Positions 48,420 to 59,504 of a stretch of DNA of 64,000 nt are shown here, piece after piece. A program made the translations under genes and the position numbers. Numbering within the stretch: position 1 is the first letter of the stretch; each line of letters opens with the position of its first letter. The DNA comes from Aurelia coerulea (Eukaryota; Cnidaria; Scyphozoa; Semaeostomeae; Ulmaridae): NCBI GenBank assembly GCA_039566865.1, contig CM076959.1:14057501-14121500 (forward strand). Reading direction: 5' to 3'. The notes beneath the pieces are model-generated. The model had not been told where the DNA came from, made no database searches, and worked only from the letters and a program-made list of their open reading frames with translations.

Positions 48420-49316
48420 TTCTTCTCATGTGCCGTCTACTCGTTGCAGGTAGGCTGCTATGAATTGTCTCCACGCTCCTCTATCCTGGGCTTTTCTCAC
48501 AAGCCATCCATAATGCTTTCTTCCCACCCAATCTCCGATGTTGTCGGGTGTTGTCCATCCACATAGCTCTTGGTCTTCCTCTGGGGCGTCTTGATGGTAT
48601 TCGACCTTCCAGTATGACACGATGTAAGTTGTCCCTCCTTATCATGTGACCGAAGAATGTTAGTTTCCTTGTCATTACTATTTGCATGATGTTTCTTTTC
48701 TTTCCTATTCTTTCTAATACTGTCTCATTTTTAGTATAACTTTGCCATGAAATCCTCTGTATTTTGCGCCAAACCCACATCTCAAAGGCTCCAATCCTGT
48801 CCATCATATTTTTAGATATAGTCAATGTTTCTGCACTGTATAAGAGTGTAGACCATATGTAACAGTTAACTAGTCTTTTCCTTATTTTGATTGACAGATC
48901 TTTGGAAGTTAGTGTGTTTGACATACTCCTGAAAGCGCCTCGTGCTATCTCTATTCTTCTCTTGATTTCATCATCCGATTTTCCATTAGGTACAAGGAGT
49001 TGCCCTAGATATGTAATTCTATTTACTTGATCACATTTAACTTTAAATTCATTTATCTATTCTCCTCATTTCTGCTCAGAATCATTGATTTGTCTTTCCT
49101 ATGTTCATTTTCATCCCGTATTTCTCTCCTTCTCTGTTAACTGTTTCTAATATGCCTTGGAGGTCTTCTATTGATGTTGCTAGAAGTACCGTCTCGTCGG
49201 CATATCTGGGATTGTTGATGACATGTCCTCCGATGTCTATCCCAGGTTTTTCTTTCAGTTTTCTAAATATTCTCAAGGGTATACTTTTTTGCAATTTTGG
49301 CCTAGAAACGGTCTAG
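48420..49316 (-). pseudogene. LINE reverse-transcriptase 3' fragment
   Basis: Read on minus, 49294 downward encodes GGHVINNPRYADETVLLAT with KYGMKMNIGKT, the catalytic YADD-region motif and following helix of non-LTR reverse transcriptases (here YADE). After a gap, 48924-48481 encodes YSAETLTISKNMMDRIGAFEM, SWQSYTKNE, RRKLTFFGHMIRRD-like and GRPRAMW, the conserved C-terminal part of these polyproteins. The frame shifts near 48500 and continues as AQDRGAWRQFIA to a stop. 5'-truncated and frameshifted, so dead. Confidence 0.8.
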
Positions 49317-49370
49317 CCATGGGTATCATTTTTGACACTATTGGTCTAACGAACGGTCATGATATCATAC

Positions 49371-49916
49371 CGGGTGTCCCAAAAAAGTACTCCTGTTTCA
49401 AAAATCACCAAAAATTTATTGTCAAACCTTTGATAAAATTTTCTTTTTGAGTTATTTTGTCAAAGACCCAAAAATATTCATAGATGATAAAATGTTTGCT
49501 TTTGATGCAACAAGGTAGAACAATTATGAGTTGAAAAACCTTATTTTGAGCTATAGTTTTTAAGCAAAACAGTCAATCTTGCCTAAGAGTCAAAATTTTT
49601 GGATTTTTTATCATCATTGAGGCCTGCCATGATTTTGCGCATTTATTTCTGTCATTTATGACCAAACTAGATGCTTTACATGCAGAAAGAAATTGATCTG
49701 GCAATCATGAGTGCTTTTTTGCAGTATGGTTCAAAACCAGGTAGCCCTAAAAAGAGCTAGATTTGCTACTTTCTAAGCCAATTACAAGATTAGCTATATA
49801 TTGAAAAATATTTTGGTTTTTGATCTACTTGACAAAAAAAGAAAATTGAAGATCGGCCGTGAAATCAATTTTTGGGAATTTTTCAAACGGGAGTACTTTT
49901 TTTGGGACACCCCGTA
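49371..49916. mobile_element. Mariner-like MITE, GGGTGTCCCAAAAAA ends
   Basis: Ends CCGGGTGTCCCAAAAAAGTA and TACTTTTTTTGGGACACCCCG are inverted repeats of about 25 bases extending to AGTACTCC, flanked by TA on both sides. The interior is non-coding. Confidence 0.8.
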
Positions 49917-49925
49917 TTTGGTACA

Positions 49926-50942
49926 AATTTCAGGCCCGTCGGAACCGCAATAGCTTCGCCCCCCCCCCCTTCATAATCTGTTAAAGTTCCTTCACTTTTG
50001 CTCGTGAAAAAGGCTTTGAAAGCCAAACCCTTGAGAAAATGAAGATTTAAACTTATTCGAGGAAGTTACCAGAATTCATCAAGTCATCACTTTTGATATT
50101 ATGCAATTCAAAAATAATCCATATTCTCGTGAAATTGTAGTCCCTAGTTTCATAATTTTCGCGGAAAGATCAGTCATGATCCTGTGCTTCTTTAAAACGC
50201 AAATTCTCCAAAAATAGGGCGTTTTCCAACGATTTAACCCTATAGTGGTTGAGCTATCTGACACGTCCTATTTTGGTTGGGGGGGGGCAAAAAAGCCCCC
50301 CCTACCTAACTCTTGACTGGAAATAGATAGAGCAACCAGATTTGGTGTACTAATAGCCCCAGGCATGTACTTTACGAAAATATAAAATTAGCCGTCATTA
50401 TTGCTTGTGTCAGCATTTTTCTTTGTGTGGTCAAGAAAAGTGGCAAAATCGGTCAAAATCAGGGAAAATGCGATACAATTTAATTTCGAGCACAATTTCC
50501 ATCCAAACATGACAACTATGATAGAATACATCAAATAGCACTACCCTGCAAAACATCTTTGCAAAATTTTGCAATTTTGCTACTTTTTTTCGCGAAAATT
50601 AACATTTGAGAAATGGCGATTTTGACAGAGTCAGTTCCAGAAAATTGTCTCCCTCCCCCTCATTTGTCAAAACATTTTTATGAAACTTCTTCAGTCATTG
50701 CACAATAAGTATAAACAAAAAGTCAGAAAGTTTCAGGGTCATAATTGTTATCCTGACAGAGTTATAGCAAAAAGTCTACTAGGGGGGGGGGGGTTTGCCC
50801 CCCAACCAATATAGGGTTAAAGGACTGGTCATGAGAAATTTTCCCGGGGACCAGCCCCCGGACCCCCATTTTTGCTCGCTGCGCTTGCATCGAGTTTCAG
50901 CCAGCCCCTAATATCAATTTCGTTCCAACGGGCCTGAATTTG
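49926..50942. mobile_element. Inverted-repeat element hosting a nested MITE
   Basis: AAATTTCAGGCCCGTCGGAAC on the left is mirrored by GTTCCAACGGGCCTGAATTT on the right. The element at 50238-50816 is nested inside. Flanking DNA on both outer sides carries GGTC(C/T)A(G/A)..AATGGTCA words (49290-49365, 50945-51040), suggesting that an older repeat was itself split. Confidence 0.65.
50238..50816. mobile_element. piggyBac-like MITE, TTAA duplication
   Basis: CCCTATAGTGG at the left and the complement CCAATATAGGG at the right, with TTAA directly outside both (50234-50237, 50817-50820). Long G and C tracts (TTGGGGGGGGGCAAAAAAGCC) lie near both ends. CCC termini with TTAA are typical of piggyBac elements. 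Non-coding. Confidence 0.75.
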
Positions 50943-51505
50943 ACAATATTGGTCCAGAGAATGGTCAAAATTGGTCTAGCCAAGGGTGCCATTTTCGTAA
51001 AAATTGGTGCAGGGAATGGTCAAATTGGTCCAGCCATTATTTAGTAGTATGGCATTGTTAGGGCCACATCGTTAGCTTTATTGGAGGGAATAATACAGAA
51101 TTATCAGCCTTTGGTTCTAAAAGAAAGAATTTCTGGTAGGTTTCAGTGTCTTTGGTATAACTCAAAATCTGCCATTTAAAACAACAATTAAAACTATTGC
51201 ATCTTGTTTATCGCTACAATATATACAAATAACACTGGGTGCGCCAAAAAGTTCAGAAATTTGCAAAATCTTAGTTAGTCCTGGGTGGATTTGAATGAAT
51301 CGTATTTTGCTTGATAGCGGAAAGACTAACGTATTATTGCAATTTTTCTTGTATTTTTATGAGCACTGGAAATTTAGGAAAATTCGACTTCATCAAAAGC
51401 CGCTGTTTGCAAAATCAACAACAAATTCCTGAAATACTTAATTGAAAAAATCGTAAACAAACTTATCGCACCGAGCACTACAAAAAGTACAGTTTTTCGA
51501 GGGTA

Positions 51506-51893
51506 CACTCATTTTCTTTATAAGAAACCGCTTATAAGAAACGGTACGCTCAATTTTTCGAAAGTTAAGAAACAACCTTACCTAAATTGAAAAAAGCTAA
51601 GAAACTTCTGCAATTTTCAGTTTTAATTTCCCTATCACACTCAAAAAATATTTTGACATTGAGCAGTTAAAGCAACTGTTTGGACATGCGAAACATGTTA
51701 TTTACTTGTTTTGAGATTTTATTAAGTAATTTGGGAGCCCTTTAGACAAGACAAAATCAATTTTTCGACTCTAATCTTCCGGCAATAAAAATATAAGAAA
51801 CACGTAAGAAACTTGTGGTAGCAAAATGGCCCAAAAAGTTAAGAAACTGCCTACCAGCCCCGGACCTTAGTTTCTTATAAAAGAAAATGAGTG
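51506..51893. mobile_element. TAAGAAAC-repeat MITE
   Basis: Ends CACTCATTTTCTTTATAAG and CTTATAAAAGAAAATGAGTG, with TA on both sides. The interior repeats (T)AAGAAAC at least six times. Related word composition appears at 40620-41145 and 57890-58280. Confidence 0.75.
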
Positions 51894-52072
51894 TATCTAA
51901 TGTCTTCTGCACATTTATTGCCAGTGGCCTACTTTCTTTAGTATTTCTATTTGTTAATTAGTATTTTTTTAACATTTCCCTATATCTCCTGAGAAAGATT
52001 AGATACTCTTGCACCTTGTTCTGTGTTAGGGTTTCATTACGAGTTGATCAAGCGTTTTAGGCCCTACCAGCA

Positions 52073-52669
52073 ACAAGGACAGATTTTGTAAGACAACAGC
52101 ATGAGTTGCTTTTGCTGACACCTGAATTCAAAGCGATTAGCGATCGCAGACAAAGGAAATTCCCTCAACCGGTAATTCAAAACAAACAAAGCCGCAAAAA
52201 TTTCTCTGAAACCCAGGTAGCTAGCACGCTTGATGTGCATTCCAGAGATTGTTTTTAAGAGCAAACATGAGCATATGTCGAAAGATGAAGGATATATCTA
52301 CACATCTACCACAGGCATTTTATTTCTTTGGTTCAGAAGCTGAGTAGTAAGTGTTTTAATTACATCCAAAAATGTAAAAGAATTGAATCGCCTCCTGACC
52401 GGCTTTTAAACCAAACAAATTAAATGCGCGAGGCAAATGTGTAGATATATCCTTCTTCTTTCGATCTATGCTCATGTTTGCCCTTAAAAATAATTTCTGG
52501 AAAGCACAATGAGCACGATAGCTACCTGGGTTTCAGAGAAACTTTTGCGGCTTTGTTTGTTTTGAATTACTGCTTGATGGAATTTTCTTCGTCTGCATTG
52601 GGTAATCGCTTTGAATTCAGGTGTCAACAAAGACAACTCATGCTATTGTCTTACAACATCTGTCCTTGT
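52073..52669. mobile_element. Foldback family F1, copy 4 (597 bp)
   Basis: Arms start ACAAGGACAGATTTTGTAA and end with the complement. The internal order matches copies 1 and 2. No convincing target duplication is visible here. Confidence 0.85.
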
Positions 52670-53202
52670 TCTTTTCAGCCATATCGCAAAAAACTAACTT
52701 TCATAAAGTCGAACTTAGCTATCTTTATTTTGCTCATTAACATGCGAGAAAAATCCTAAAAATACTTTAGTTTTTCTGCTGGGAAGCAAATAGCGATTCA
52801 TCCCAATCCATCCAGTACTCTAGGTGCTATAATTTCTCAAACACCTGAACTTTTCGTTGATGGCGCACCTCACACTACAGTCCCTTACATAACAACTTGT
52901 TGTGATTAGGGAGATTTTTACATTGATGATCGATATTATAACCAATTGATTCGTGTTCCTAAGTCCAATGCAAAGAGATAAACAGCTCTCTTCTGATTTC
53001 ATTTTAGTAATGAATCGTAACATAATTTGGAACTGATCATAAAAAAAGTAGTTTCCCTAAAATTCTAGATATGAGAGCTCGGTGAATACAATAGAATATT
53101 TCAATATCAGGTGCTCCGACCTGTGGCAAAATTCGCAGAAATAATATTCTCAACTTGGGGGTAACACAGTGGAATATTCAGTGGAAAAAGTTTTTGAAGT
53201 AA

Positions 53203-53734
53203 GGGACAGTACAACATTTATTATATGACATGACCAGTGGAGAAGAAAAATCCTTGCAAGAAAATCTGTTCGTCCCGTGTGAAATTATTGCAAAAAACCA
53301 ACTGCCCCGTCATCCTTTCCTTAAAAATGTATCTGGCCCTGTATTCATGAACAACAGATGTTGTATGGTACCACCGATAAATTAGCGAAAAACCATAAGA
53401 AAATTCAATCTTGACGTGCGAGTCTTTGTCAACGAAAAATTGACTTTTAAGATGAAGAGATACGGCGTTCTTGCAATTTGCAATAACTGACAAGGACATT
53501 TTGCGTCATTTTATGCACATCCTTCCAAGCATTGCTCATCTTGCATGATTTACAATTTTGTCCTCAAAATGAACAATCTTATATTTCAAACTTCATCTTG
53601 ATCTGAGATGTTACTGCCCCGCACATATTTGCTTTATAAAAATTGGGGACCCAGTTCTGTACAAGCTCAAAAATAGTAGTTGCCCCGTTATGTTTTGCAC
53701 CGGCCATGTCATAAAATAAACTTTGCACTGTCCC
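53203..53734. mobile_element. PIF/Harbinger-type MITE, TAA duplication
   Basis: Ends GGGACAGT and ACTGTCCC are extended by AAAGTTTATT(T)TAT and CATG(A/G)CC(A/G)G in inverted orientation. TAA lies on both sides (53200-53202, 53735-53737). It is the same family as 55148-55690, in opposite orientation. CGGGGCA words recur in the interior. It lies just downstream of the RFESD-like stop codon. Confidence 0.8.
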
Positions 53735-54050
53735 TAAGAGAAATTCACTATTCAGTTTTCACATCAATTGGAGAAAGTTTCAGTTGACAACAAGCTGTTA
53801 TCTTAGGGACATAATTCTATAATGAAATTGATATGTACAATTATATATACAATAAAACAACGGAACGAAGAAAGTTATCAATCATATCGTGAACAAGTGT
53901 ATGTCCTCTAAAATACAGTCCACTCCTACACTATGGCCACTCATTGCACTTTTGTCGACAACGTCTTATCAAGCGTCCAGGAAAATAATTTCACAAGGCA
54001 ATGTGACGATTTTTGGGAAGAGAAGCTTTTTGCCATTGAAGATATGGAGA

Positions 54051-54280
54051 TCAAAAGTCATCTTTCGCTTCGAAGTATGATGGGGAAAATTCATCAAACC
54101 CAATGCAGATATCGCCCATATCCGAGATTTTCACAGGATAAACAGTTACTTGCTTAGGACGTAATGGTACTGTTAACTTGCCAGTTTTTATTTCAATCTT
54201 CCATCTGTGCCAAGGACAGACAACGCATAGGATATTCGCCTCGCCAACTGTTTCAATGTCACCAAGATGAAGAGGTCCAC
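54051..54280 (-). CDS. RFESD: RFESD-like Rieske protein, exon 3 (C-terminal)
   Basis: The acceptor TATTTCCTGTTTCCAG on minus ends at 54281. The exon completes a glycine codon, then encodes GPLHLGDIETVGEANIL and the second Rieske box C-P-W-H-R-W (Cys160, His163 of the joined protein). KIEIKTGKL and a beta-rich tail ending EAKDDF follow, then TGA at 54053-54051. GGPLHLGDIE next to CPWH is the hallmark of the RFESD branch of Rieske ferredoxins, seen in vertebrate RFESD. The second box binds the cluster's Fe through histidine and cysteine. Confidence 0.88.
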
Positions 54281-54509
54281 CTGGAAACAGGAAATAATCC
54301 ACGATCAGAGGTCATCAAACATATACCACATTTGAGCAGCGGCGGAGCGGACTGGGGTGAGGCCCCAGGAAAACTTTGCAATACCACGCCCTTCAAACTA
54401 TCGGGAAATGCAGGCAACACCCTTCAAGCTAAATTTTCAGTAGGTATTTCTAACTATTGATTACTCGGTTAATTTGGCATTTGAAAATAGTGACCCTTAT
54501 GTTTAAAAT

Positions 54510-56120
54510 GATTGCTCATTTAACAAGGATCCGCTTCAAAAACTGTTGCAATTAGCTGTTGAAGAAAATCAGTTTTTGTTTAACGGACGGTTGTACAACG
54601 AGATAGATGGAGTTGCAATTGAGATCCCCACTGGAACACACATTAGCTAATATTTTCATGTCTGTTATTGAAACTAAATTTATGGCAAACTGAGTATTAT
54701 AACGTTGATATGTTGATGATACCTATTCTTTAGTTGAAAAAGTAGTTGGAAAGTTTCTTGTGTATCTCAACGGACAACATCGGAATATCAAATTTACGTA
54801 TGAAATTGAAGAAGATAACTCGTTTCTTGGCATGGTTTCGCTTTTGTCACTAATTTGTTTTGTAAAAAAAAACCAAAAGAAAAACATTCACTGGGCTTTA
54901 TAAGAACTTTAGCAGTTTAACTCCTATCAATTACAAAACCCATCTCATCACAGTCTTACTTTATCGTGCTTTTCATATAAGCTCTACTGATATTAGCTTT
55001 CAAAAGAAAGTATTGCACGATAATTGTTATCCTAAACATTTAGTTGACCGTTTTGTTAGGAGGTTTTTGAAAAACAGTTTGATCTCAAACCCAAGCCTAC
55101 CACGGTCCAGAAAATGCCCTTGTGTGTGCTTTTATATGCCTTACTTAGGGACAGTGCAAAGTTTATTTTATAACATGGCCGGTGCAAAACGTAATGGGGC
55201 AACTACTTTTGTTTAGCTTGTACAGAACTGGGTCAACACTTTTTACAAAGCAAATATGAACGGGGCAGTACCTTTTTATAAGCTCAAGATGAAGTTTGAA
55301 ATATGAAATGGCTAATTTTGAGGCCAAAATTGTGGATCATGCAAGTTGAGAAATGCTTGGAAGGATGTGTATGAACATGACGCAAAATGTCCTTGTCAGG
55401 TACTTGCAAGAACGATTCATCAGTCATTTCTCTTCATCTTCAAAGTCGATTTCTTCGTTTACAAAGTCTCGTAAAGGCAAGAATTGATTATGTTATGGTC
55501 TTTGGCTAATTCATCGGTGGTACGATACAACATTTGTTGTTCATGAATACGGGGCAGATACATTTTTTTAAGGAAAGGGTAACGGGGCAGTTGGTTTTTT
55601 GGCAATAATTTCATACAGGGCGAGCAGATTTTTTTGCAAGAAATTTTGTTCTCCACCGGCCATGTAATGTAATAAATTTTGCCCTGTCCCTTAGGCCAAA
55701 TTAGCCTTCACTTAGACGCAAGATTTCCAGGTTACTGCGTAGGGCTTACCCCTGCGTCGACTTTCGTGTTGTTTTTCGGTCAGGTGGACGTATTGAAAAC
55801 TTTTTCCCATTTTTCCCAAGGGTCGCATTCCTAAGAATGTTTGCTCCCATGTGGTATATAAGAACTCGTGCTCATCAAAAGAAGGGAACATTTGGGAATA
55901 GGCAAACAAGGTCAGCCTATTAAGTTATCGCCTTCGGCCATTAGGGAACGTGCCAAACAAACAGGCCATTGTGCTAATTCGGAAGATTTTACAATCCTAG
56001 AGAAGTCTTACAATGAGTCTGATCTGTTGATTTTTGAAAGTTTATTAATTTTGCGTGATAGACCGTCCCTAAACGCGCAAAACTCTTCAATACCCCTCGT
56101 TATGTTCCAATCCCCGGGGT
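54510..56120 (+). pseudogene. Degenerate Penelope-like element, RT and GIY-YIG parts
   Basis: 54540-54830 carries broken frames with EENQFLFNGRLYNEIDGVAI, IPTGTHIS, YVDDTYSLVEK and NSFLGM, the finger-palm motifs of Penelope-type reverse transcriptase. 54990-55140 adds YPKHLVDRFVRRFLK and ends MPYLG. Past the MITE inserted at 55148-55690, 55694-56110 has CSHVVYKNSC, AKQTGHCANSEDF and ESLLILRDRPSLNAQ, matching the linker and GIY-YIG endonuclease region. Several stops and shifts make it dead. It lies antisense in the RFESD intron. Confidence 0.75.
55148..55690. mobile_element. PIF/Harbinger-type MITE inserted in the Penelope relic
   Basis: GGGACAGTGCAAAGTTTATT on the left and the complement CCTGTCCC on the right, flanked by TTA (55145-55147, 55691-55693). 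The flanking coding DNA reads MPYLG before and ISLHLDARFPGYC after, so the insertion interrupts a formerly continuous reverse transcriptase-endonuclease linker and is younger than the host element. Confidence 0.85.
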
Positions 56121-56456
56121 ATTTAGTTGTTTACTTGTTTTCCATGGTATCCTGTTTGACTAGTATAACCGGTTTCCATAATCAGTGCTATAAAAGCAGC
56201 ACGTGTATTTTGATTCTTTAGCTGAGGATGGCAATGTCGTACTAGTTTCTTCCATGGACTTGTTCATTTATTTATCTAACCGACTAATGGATTTGTCATT
56301 TCAAATATGATATCAATGATGTTGTTTTTCACCATGTCATCCCGAAGAGGGTCAAAATGAAACTATTCGTCATTACACTAGTCATGAAATTTATCTTTGG
56401 CTGCGCACATTCCAATAAAGTAACATCTGAAAATCATTTGAAATGATTTCACTCAC

Positions 56457-56636
56457 CTACATGTGGGCATCTTTCATCAATGGCATAGACGCATTTGCCA
56501 TATCTGAACAAAGCAATTTCTTTGCAATTCTGATGGATAAGGTGGCCAGATTTCATTTTAGTCTCAATTGCGGACAATCTTCTCATGAAACGCTGGCTCT
56601 TGCTATCCACGGGATTGCTACCAAAATCATACAGAT
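56457..56636 (-). CDS. RFESD: RFESD-like Rieske protein, exon 2
   Basis: A 180-base exon between acceptor CAATTTTCTTTTTCAG and donor GTAG|GTGAGT on minus. It encodes DLYDFGSNPVDSKSQRF through IALFRYGKCVYAIDERCPHV, so it supplies the first Rieske box C-x-H (Cys135, His137 of the joined protein). Residues K-C-V-Y-A-I-D match the strand before the first box in Rieske ferredoxins. Phases: two bases complete a codon begun in exon 1, and one base carries over into exon 3. Confidence 0.88.
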
Positions 56637-56782
56637 CTGAAAAAGAAAATTGAAGACGAGATACATGACCAAGCATAAATGATCCAACAATCTTCTTGTA
56701 CAATTTGTTGACATCTCTACTACTGTATTTAAAAGTTTGAATTAAACTATTTTGCATTTTTGAATGAATTTATAATAGATAT

Positions 56783-57043
56783 ACCGCAAAAGCTCTTAAG
56801 CCCCCCTCTCTATTAAGCCCCCCCCCACTTTTATCAAATTCCAGAGGTTACCAAAAGGTTCTCCATTTATTTAGCTAAATAAATTTGCATGTTAATTTTG
56901 ATGTGTTTTGAGATAAAACTTTGTTGAATTCATGTATTTAACTGGTAAAACTGTATGTTTAAACCGCAAAAATGTGGTGCAAAAAGGACTAAAAAGTGCC
57001 CAAAATTAAATAAGCCCCACAGGGGCTTGATAGAGCTTTTATG
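56783..57043. mobile_element. AAGCCCCC-family MITE in RFESD intron 1
   Basis: TACCGCAAAAGCTCTTAAGCC on the left and GATAGAGCTTTTATGGTA on the right. The middle matches 13471-13690 closely (AGTCCTTTTTGCACCACATTT complement). Confidence 0.8.
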
Positions 57044-57459
57044 GTACGCTGTATGAGAAACTATTTTAAAGAAACGGAAAAGGTCACAAGCCCTGTCACA
57101 AGTTTCTAAAGTGAAGAACAATGTAAAATAAAAGATATTTCTGCAATGCAAAATGATTCTCCCTTCTTTATATATGTACTATGTAATGTATTGTTGTATT
57201 GTATTGTTGTATTGTTGAATGCATTGTTGTATGTTGTATACATTTGCCACACACAAAAATTTACAAGAAGTGAATAAAATTTAAAAGTTTAAAAAGCTAA
57301 AAATAGATAAAAAAACAATGACAATGCACATTAAGTAAATTACCTGTAAAAGCACCCCTAATTGTAGTGGCAGGGTAGCATTAAAAAATCTGGAAAAGTA
57401 AAGGCCACGATACCAGCGTCGATTGTCGGATCTGAAGATGCTTGAGGTGACGAAAAAAT

Positions 57460-57680
57460 GAATAAGTTTAAAGGCAGAAGCACCGCAATGCGACAAAAAA
57501 ACAACAGCAAATGTGATGAATTTATTTTATGCCAATATTTCGTCCTGCCATGCAGGACTTCTTCAGGGCTGTAAAGAAGTCCTGCTTACAGCCCTGAAGA
57601 AGTCCTGCATGGCAGCAGGACGAAATATTCACATTTGCTGATTGTTTTTTGTCGCATTGCGGTGTTTCTGCCTTTAAACT
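57460..57680. repeat. Palindrome with Penelope-type hammerhead-like hairpins
   Basis: The arms mirror from GGCAGAAGCACCGCAATGCG to its complement. In each, CTGAAGA is followed by a stem AGTCCTGC...GCAGGAC and GAAATATT, the layout of hammerhead cores (CUGANGA, stem II, GAAA) known from Penelope-like elements. Stems I and III cannot be assigned with confidence. It sits in intron 1 of the RFESD-like gene. Confidence 0.45.
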
Positions 57681-57889
57681 TAGCATTAAAAGGCCATATT
57701 GACCTTATTTCCATAACGGTCCCTTTAGAGGTGGTGGTAAACGATAAAAAAAATATATTTTCATGTGCTTTTGGATAAAGCATTATTTGGTAAGGCAGAA
57801 TCATGAATGCGAGATGTGTCCTCTCCTCACCAGTAACCAAAGTCTGCGTTCAGCTAAACCAAAGTTTGCACGCAGGCTAGCTAATTTTT

Positions 57890-58280
57890 TAAAGGAAACT
57901 TGGATCAGCACTTAGTACTAAAAGTTTCTTAATTTCGCATGAAAATTTTGGTGTTGTAGTAGTAAAAGTTTCTTAATTAGTTTCTTATTTTGTGAGGCCT
58001 AAAATTGTGTTATGGTTCAAAGTTGAGTGTTCTTATTGACAAAGGGCTTTCATTTTGCTTGCATTGATATTGTCACCACAAATAAGCCATGCACAGTGAG
58101 GCAAAAGGTACCAATTCTTTACCAGTCAAAAGTTAGAAAATGCCGCGTGAACCGTATCTAAAGACTCTCACTCTAGAAATAACATTCCAGAGCTTCTTAA
58201 TTGTTCTTGAACGTAGTACTAGAGTTTCTTAAATTTTTGGTCATCACAGTACTACTACTAGTTCCTTAGAGGCCGTCCAA
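57890..58280. repeat. TTTCTTA-rich repeat, related to 40620-41145
   Basis: Shares GGATCAGCACTTAGTACTAAAA-like, CATGAAAATTTTGGT and TTAGTTTCTTATTTT segments with 40620-41145. Intronic to the RFESD-like gene. Confidence 0.55.
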
Positions 58281-58704
58281 AAATCCACCTCATCACAGAT
58301 AGTGGAATTTGGCCGTTACGGGGGGAGGGGGTTTATTAACAATCCGTTAAGCGTGATGGAATGGAACCTAAAAATTTTTTCTGCCATATTTTGCAAGGTT
58401 TTAGCACAGGATAATGTCAAACAGAGAGAGAAAGAGCCTTAGAAGAAGTCTTCCATACTCACAGGTAAAGGTTCATATCAATCTCGATAAGACTGTCAGC
58501 GAGGTTGGCAAACACAAGATTTTATGTGTCCGTTAAGGGAAGTGGGGGGGAGGGGGTATCAGAATTTAGCGGCTAAATTCCATTATCCTTGATGAAATGA
58601 ATTTTTGAAGCGCCCCTTATAAACCAGTTTCTTATTTAAAAAAGTGTGTACCATCACAGGTTTCTTATATGGGGTTTTGATGTATTTCCAACTTGTTCCC
58701 TTAC

Positions 58705-58939
58705 CATTGAAATTCAAGCCATCAATGCGGAAAAACATGTAATCATCATCATCCCTTTGGTCTCTTCTATCCTCTTCAATCTCATTTTTATCTTTTCCTC
58801 CAACGGACAGGGAGGCCATGCCCGATTGAAGGGTCTCTTCCGCAAACCCATCTTTATTCAATCCTTCATCATATGCAATTTGTAATTTGGCATTTGCTTG
58901 TCCCTTTCTTGCTTGCAGATCAGTAGTTGGAGGACTCAT
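58705..58939 (-). CDS. RFESD: RFESD-like Rieske protein, exon 1
   Basis: ATG at 58939 opens 78 codons (MSPPTTDLQARKGQANAKLQ ... DDDYMFFRIDGLNFN) to donor AATG|GTAAGG, ending one base into a codon; that fits exon 2 exactly. The three exons give 214 residues: an N-terminal extension of about 100 residues, acidic around 50-66, then a Rieske [2Fe-2S] domain at about 105-195. No signal peptide or membrane segment, so a soluble ferredoxin-like electron carrier is inferred. Intron 2 holds a Penelope relic plus MITE; intron 1 holds other repeats. The link of exon 1 to exon 2 rests on phase and strand, the Rieske exons on motifs. Confidence 0.7.
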
Positions 58940-59504
58940 ATCAAAATATCCTCACATATGCATAGAAGCAGTAGAAAAACAAGGAAGTGATCCAAGAAAC
59001 CTGGTGGGTGATGTCTATCATCAAAACATTTTCTTTTGCAAAGCTCCCACGAGTTGTTGTTTACGTTAGGCCCAAGTTTTTCGCTCTTGTTATAGCCTTG
59101 AATCTACGTCATTTTCGGAATTTTATCCAAACCAAATTACTGCAGCCAACAGATCCTTTGTCGTCCGATACTTTCAACCAATCTGCAAAGCTTCAAGAAG
59201 TTTCCTGAACGAATAGACAGTTGATCTGTCGTTTTAATTTGATCGGCCGCCTGGCCTTCCCCTTTGCCGCCAACTTTCGTTTTGATATTCAATGACGTCA
59301 TTATTGAGGCACCTTAATTAAGGAGGCTCTGTACCGTTAAATATTGCCGTGGTAACCGTTCCAAGAAAAAGTAATTTCATTAAATTCACATTTTTGTGCG
59401 CAATTTTGGCCAACCCTCGGTATAAGTACTAACAATTTCTTCCTACAAAGGGAGAAATTGTTTCAAAAGATAGAAATTTGATGTCACTGCTTTGCTACAT
59501 TAAC

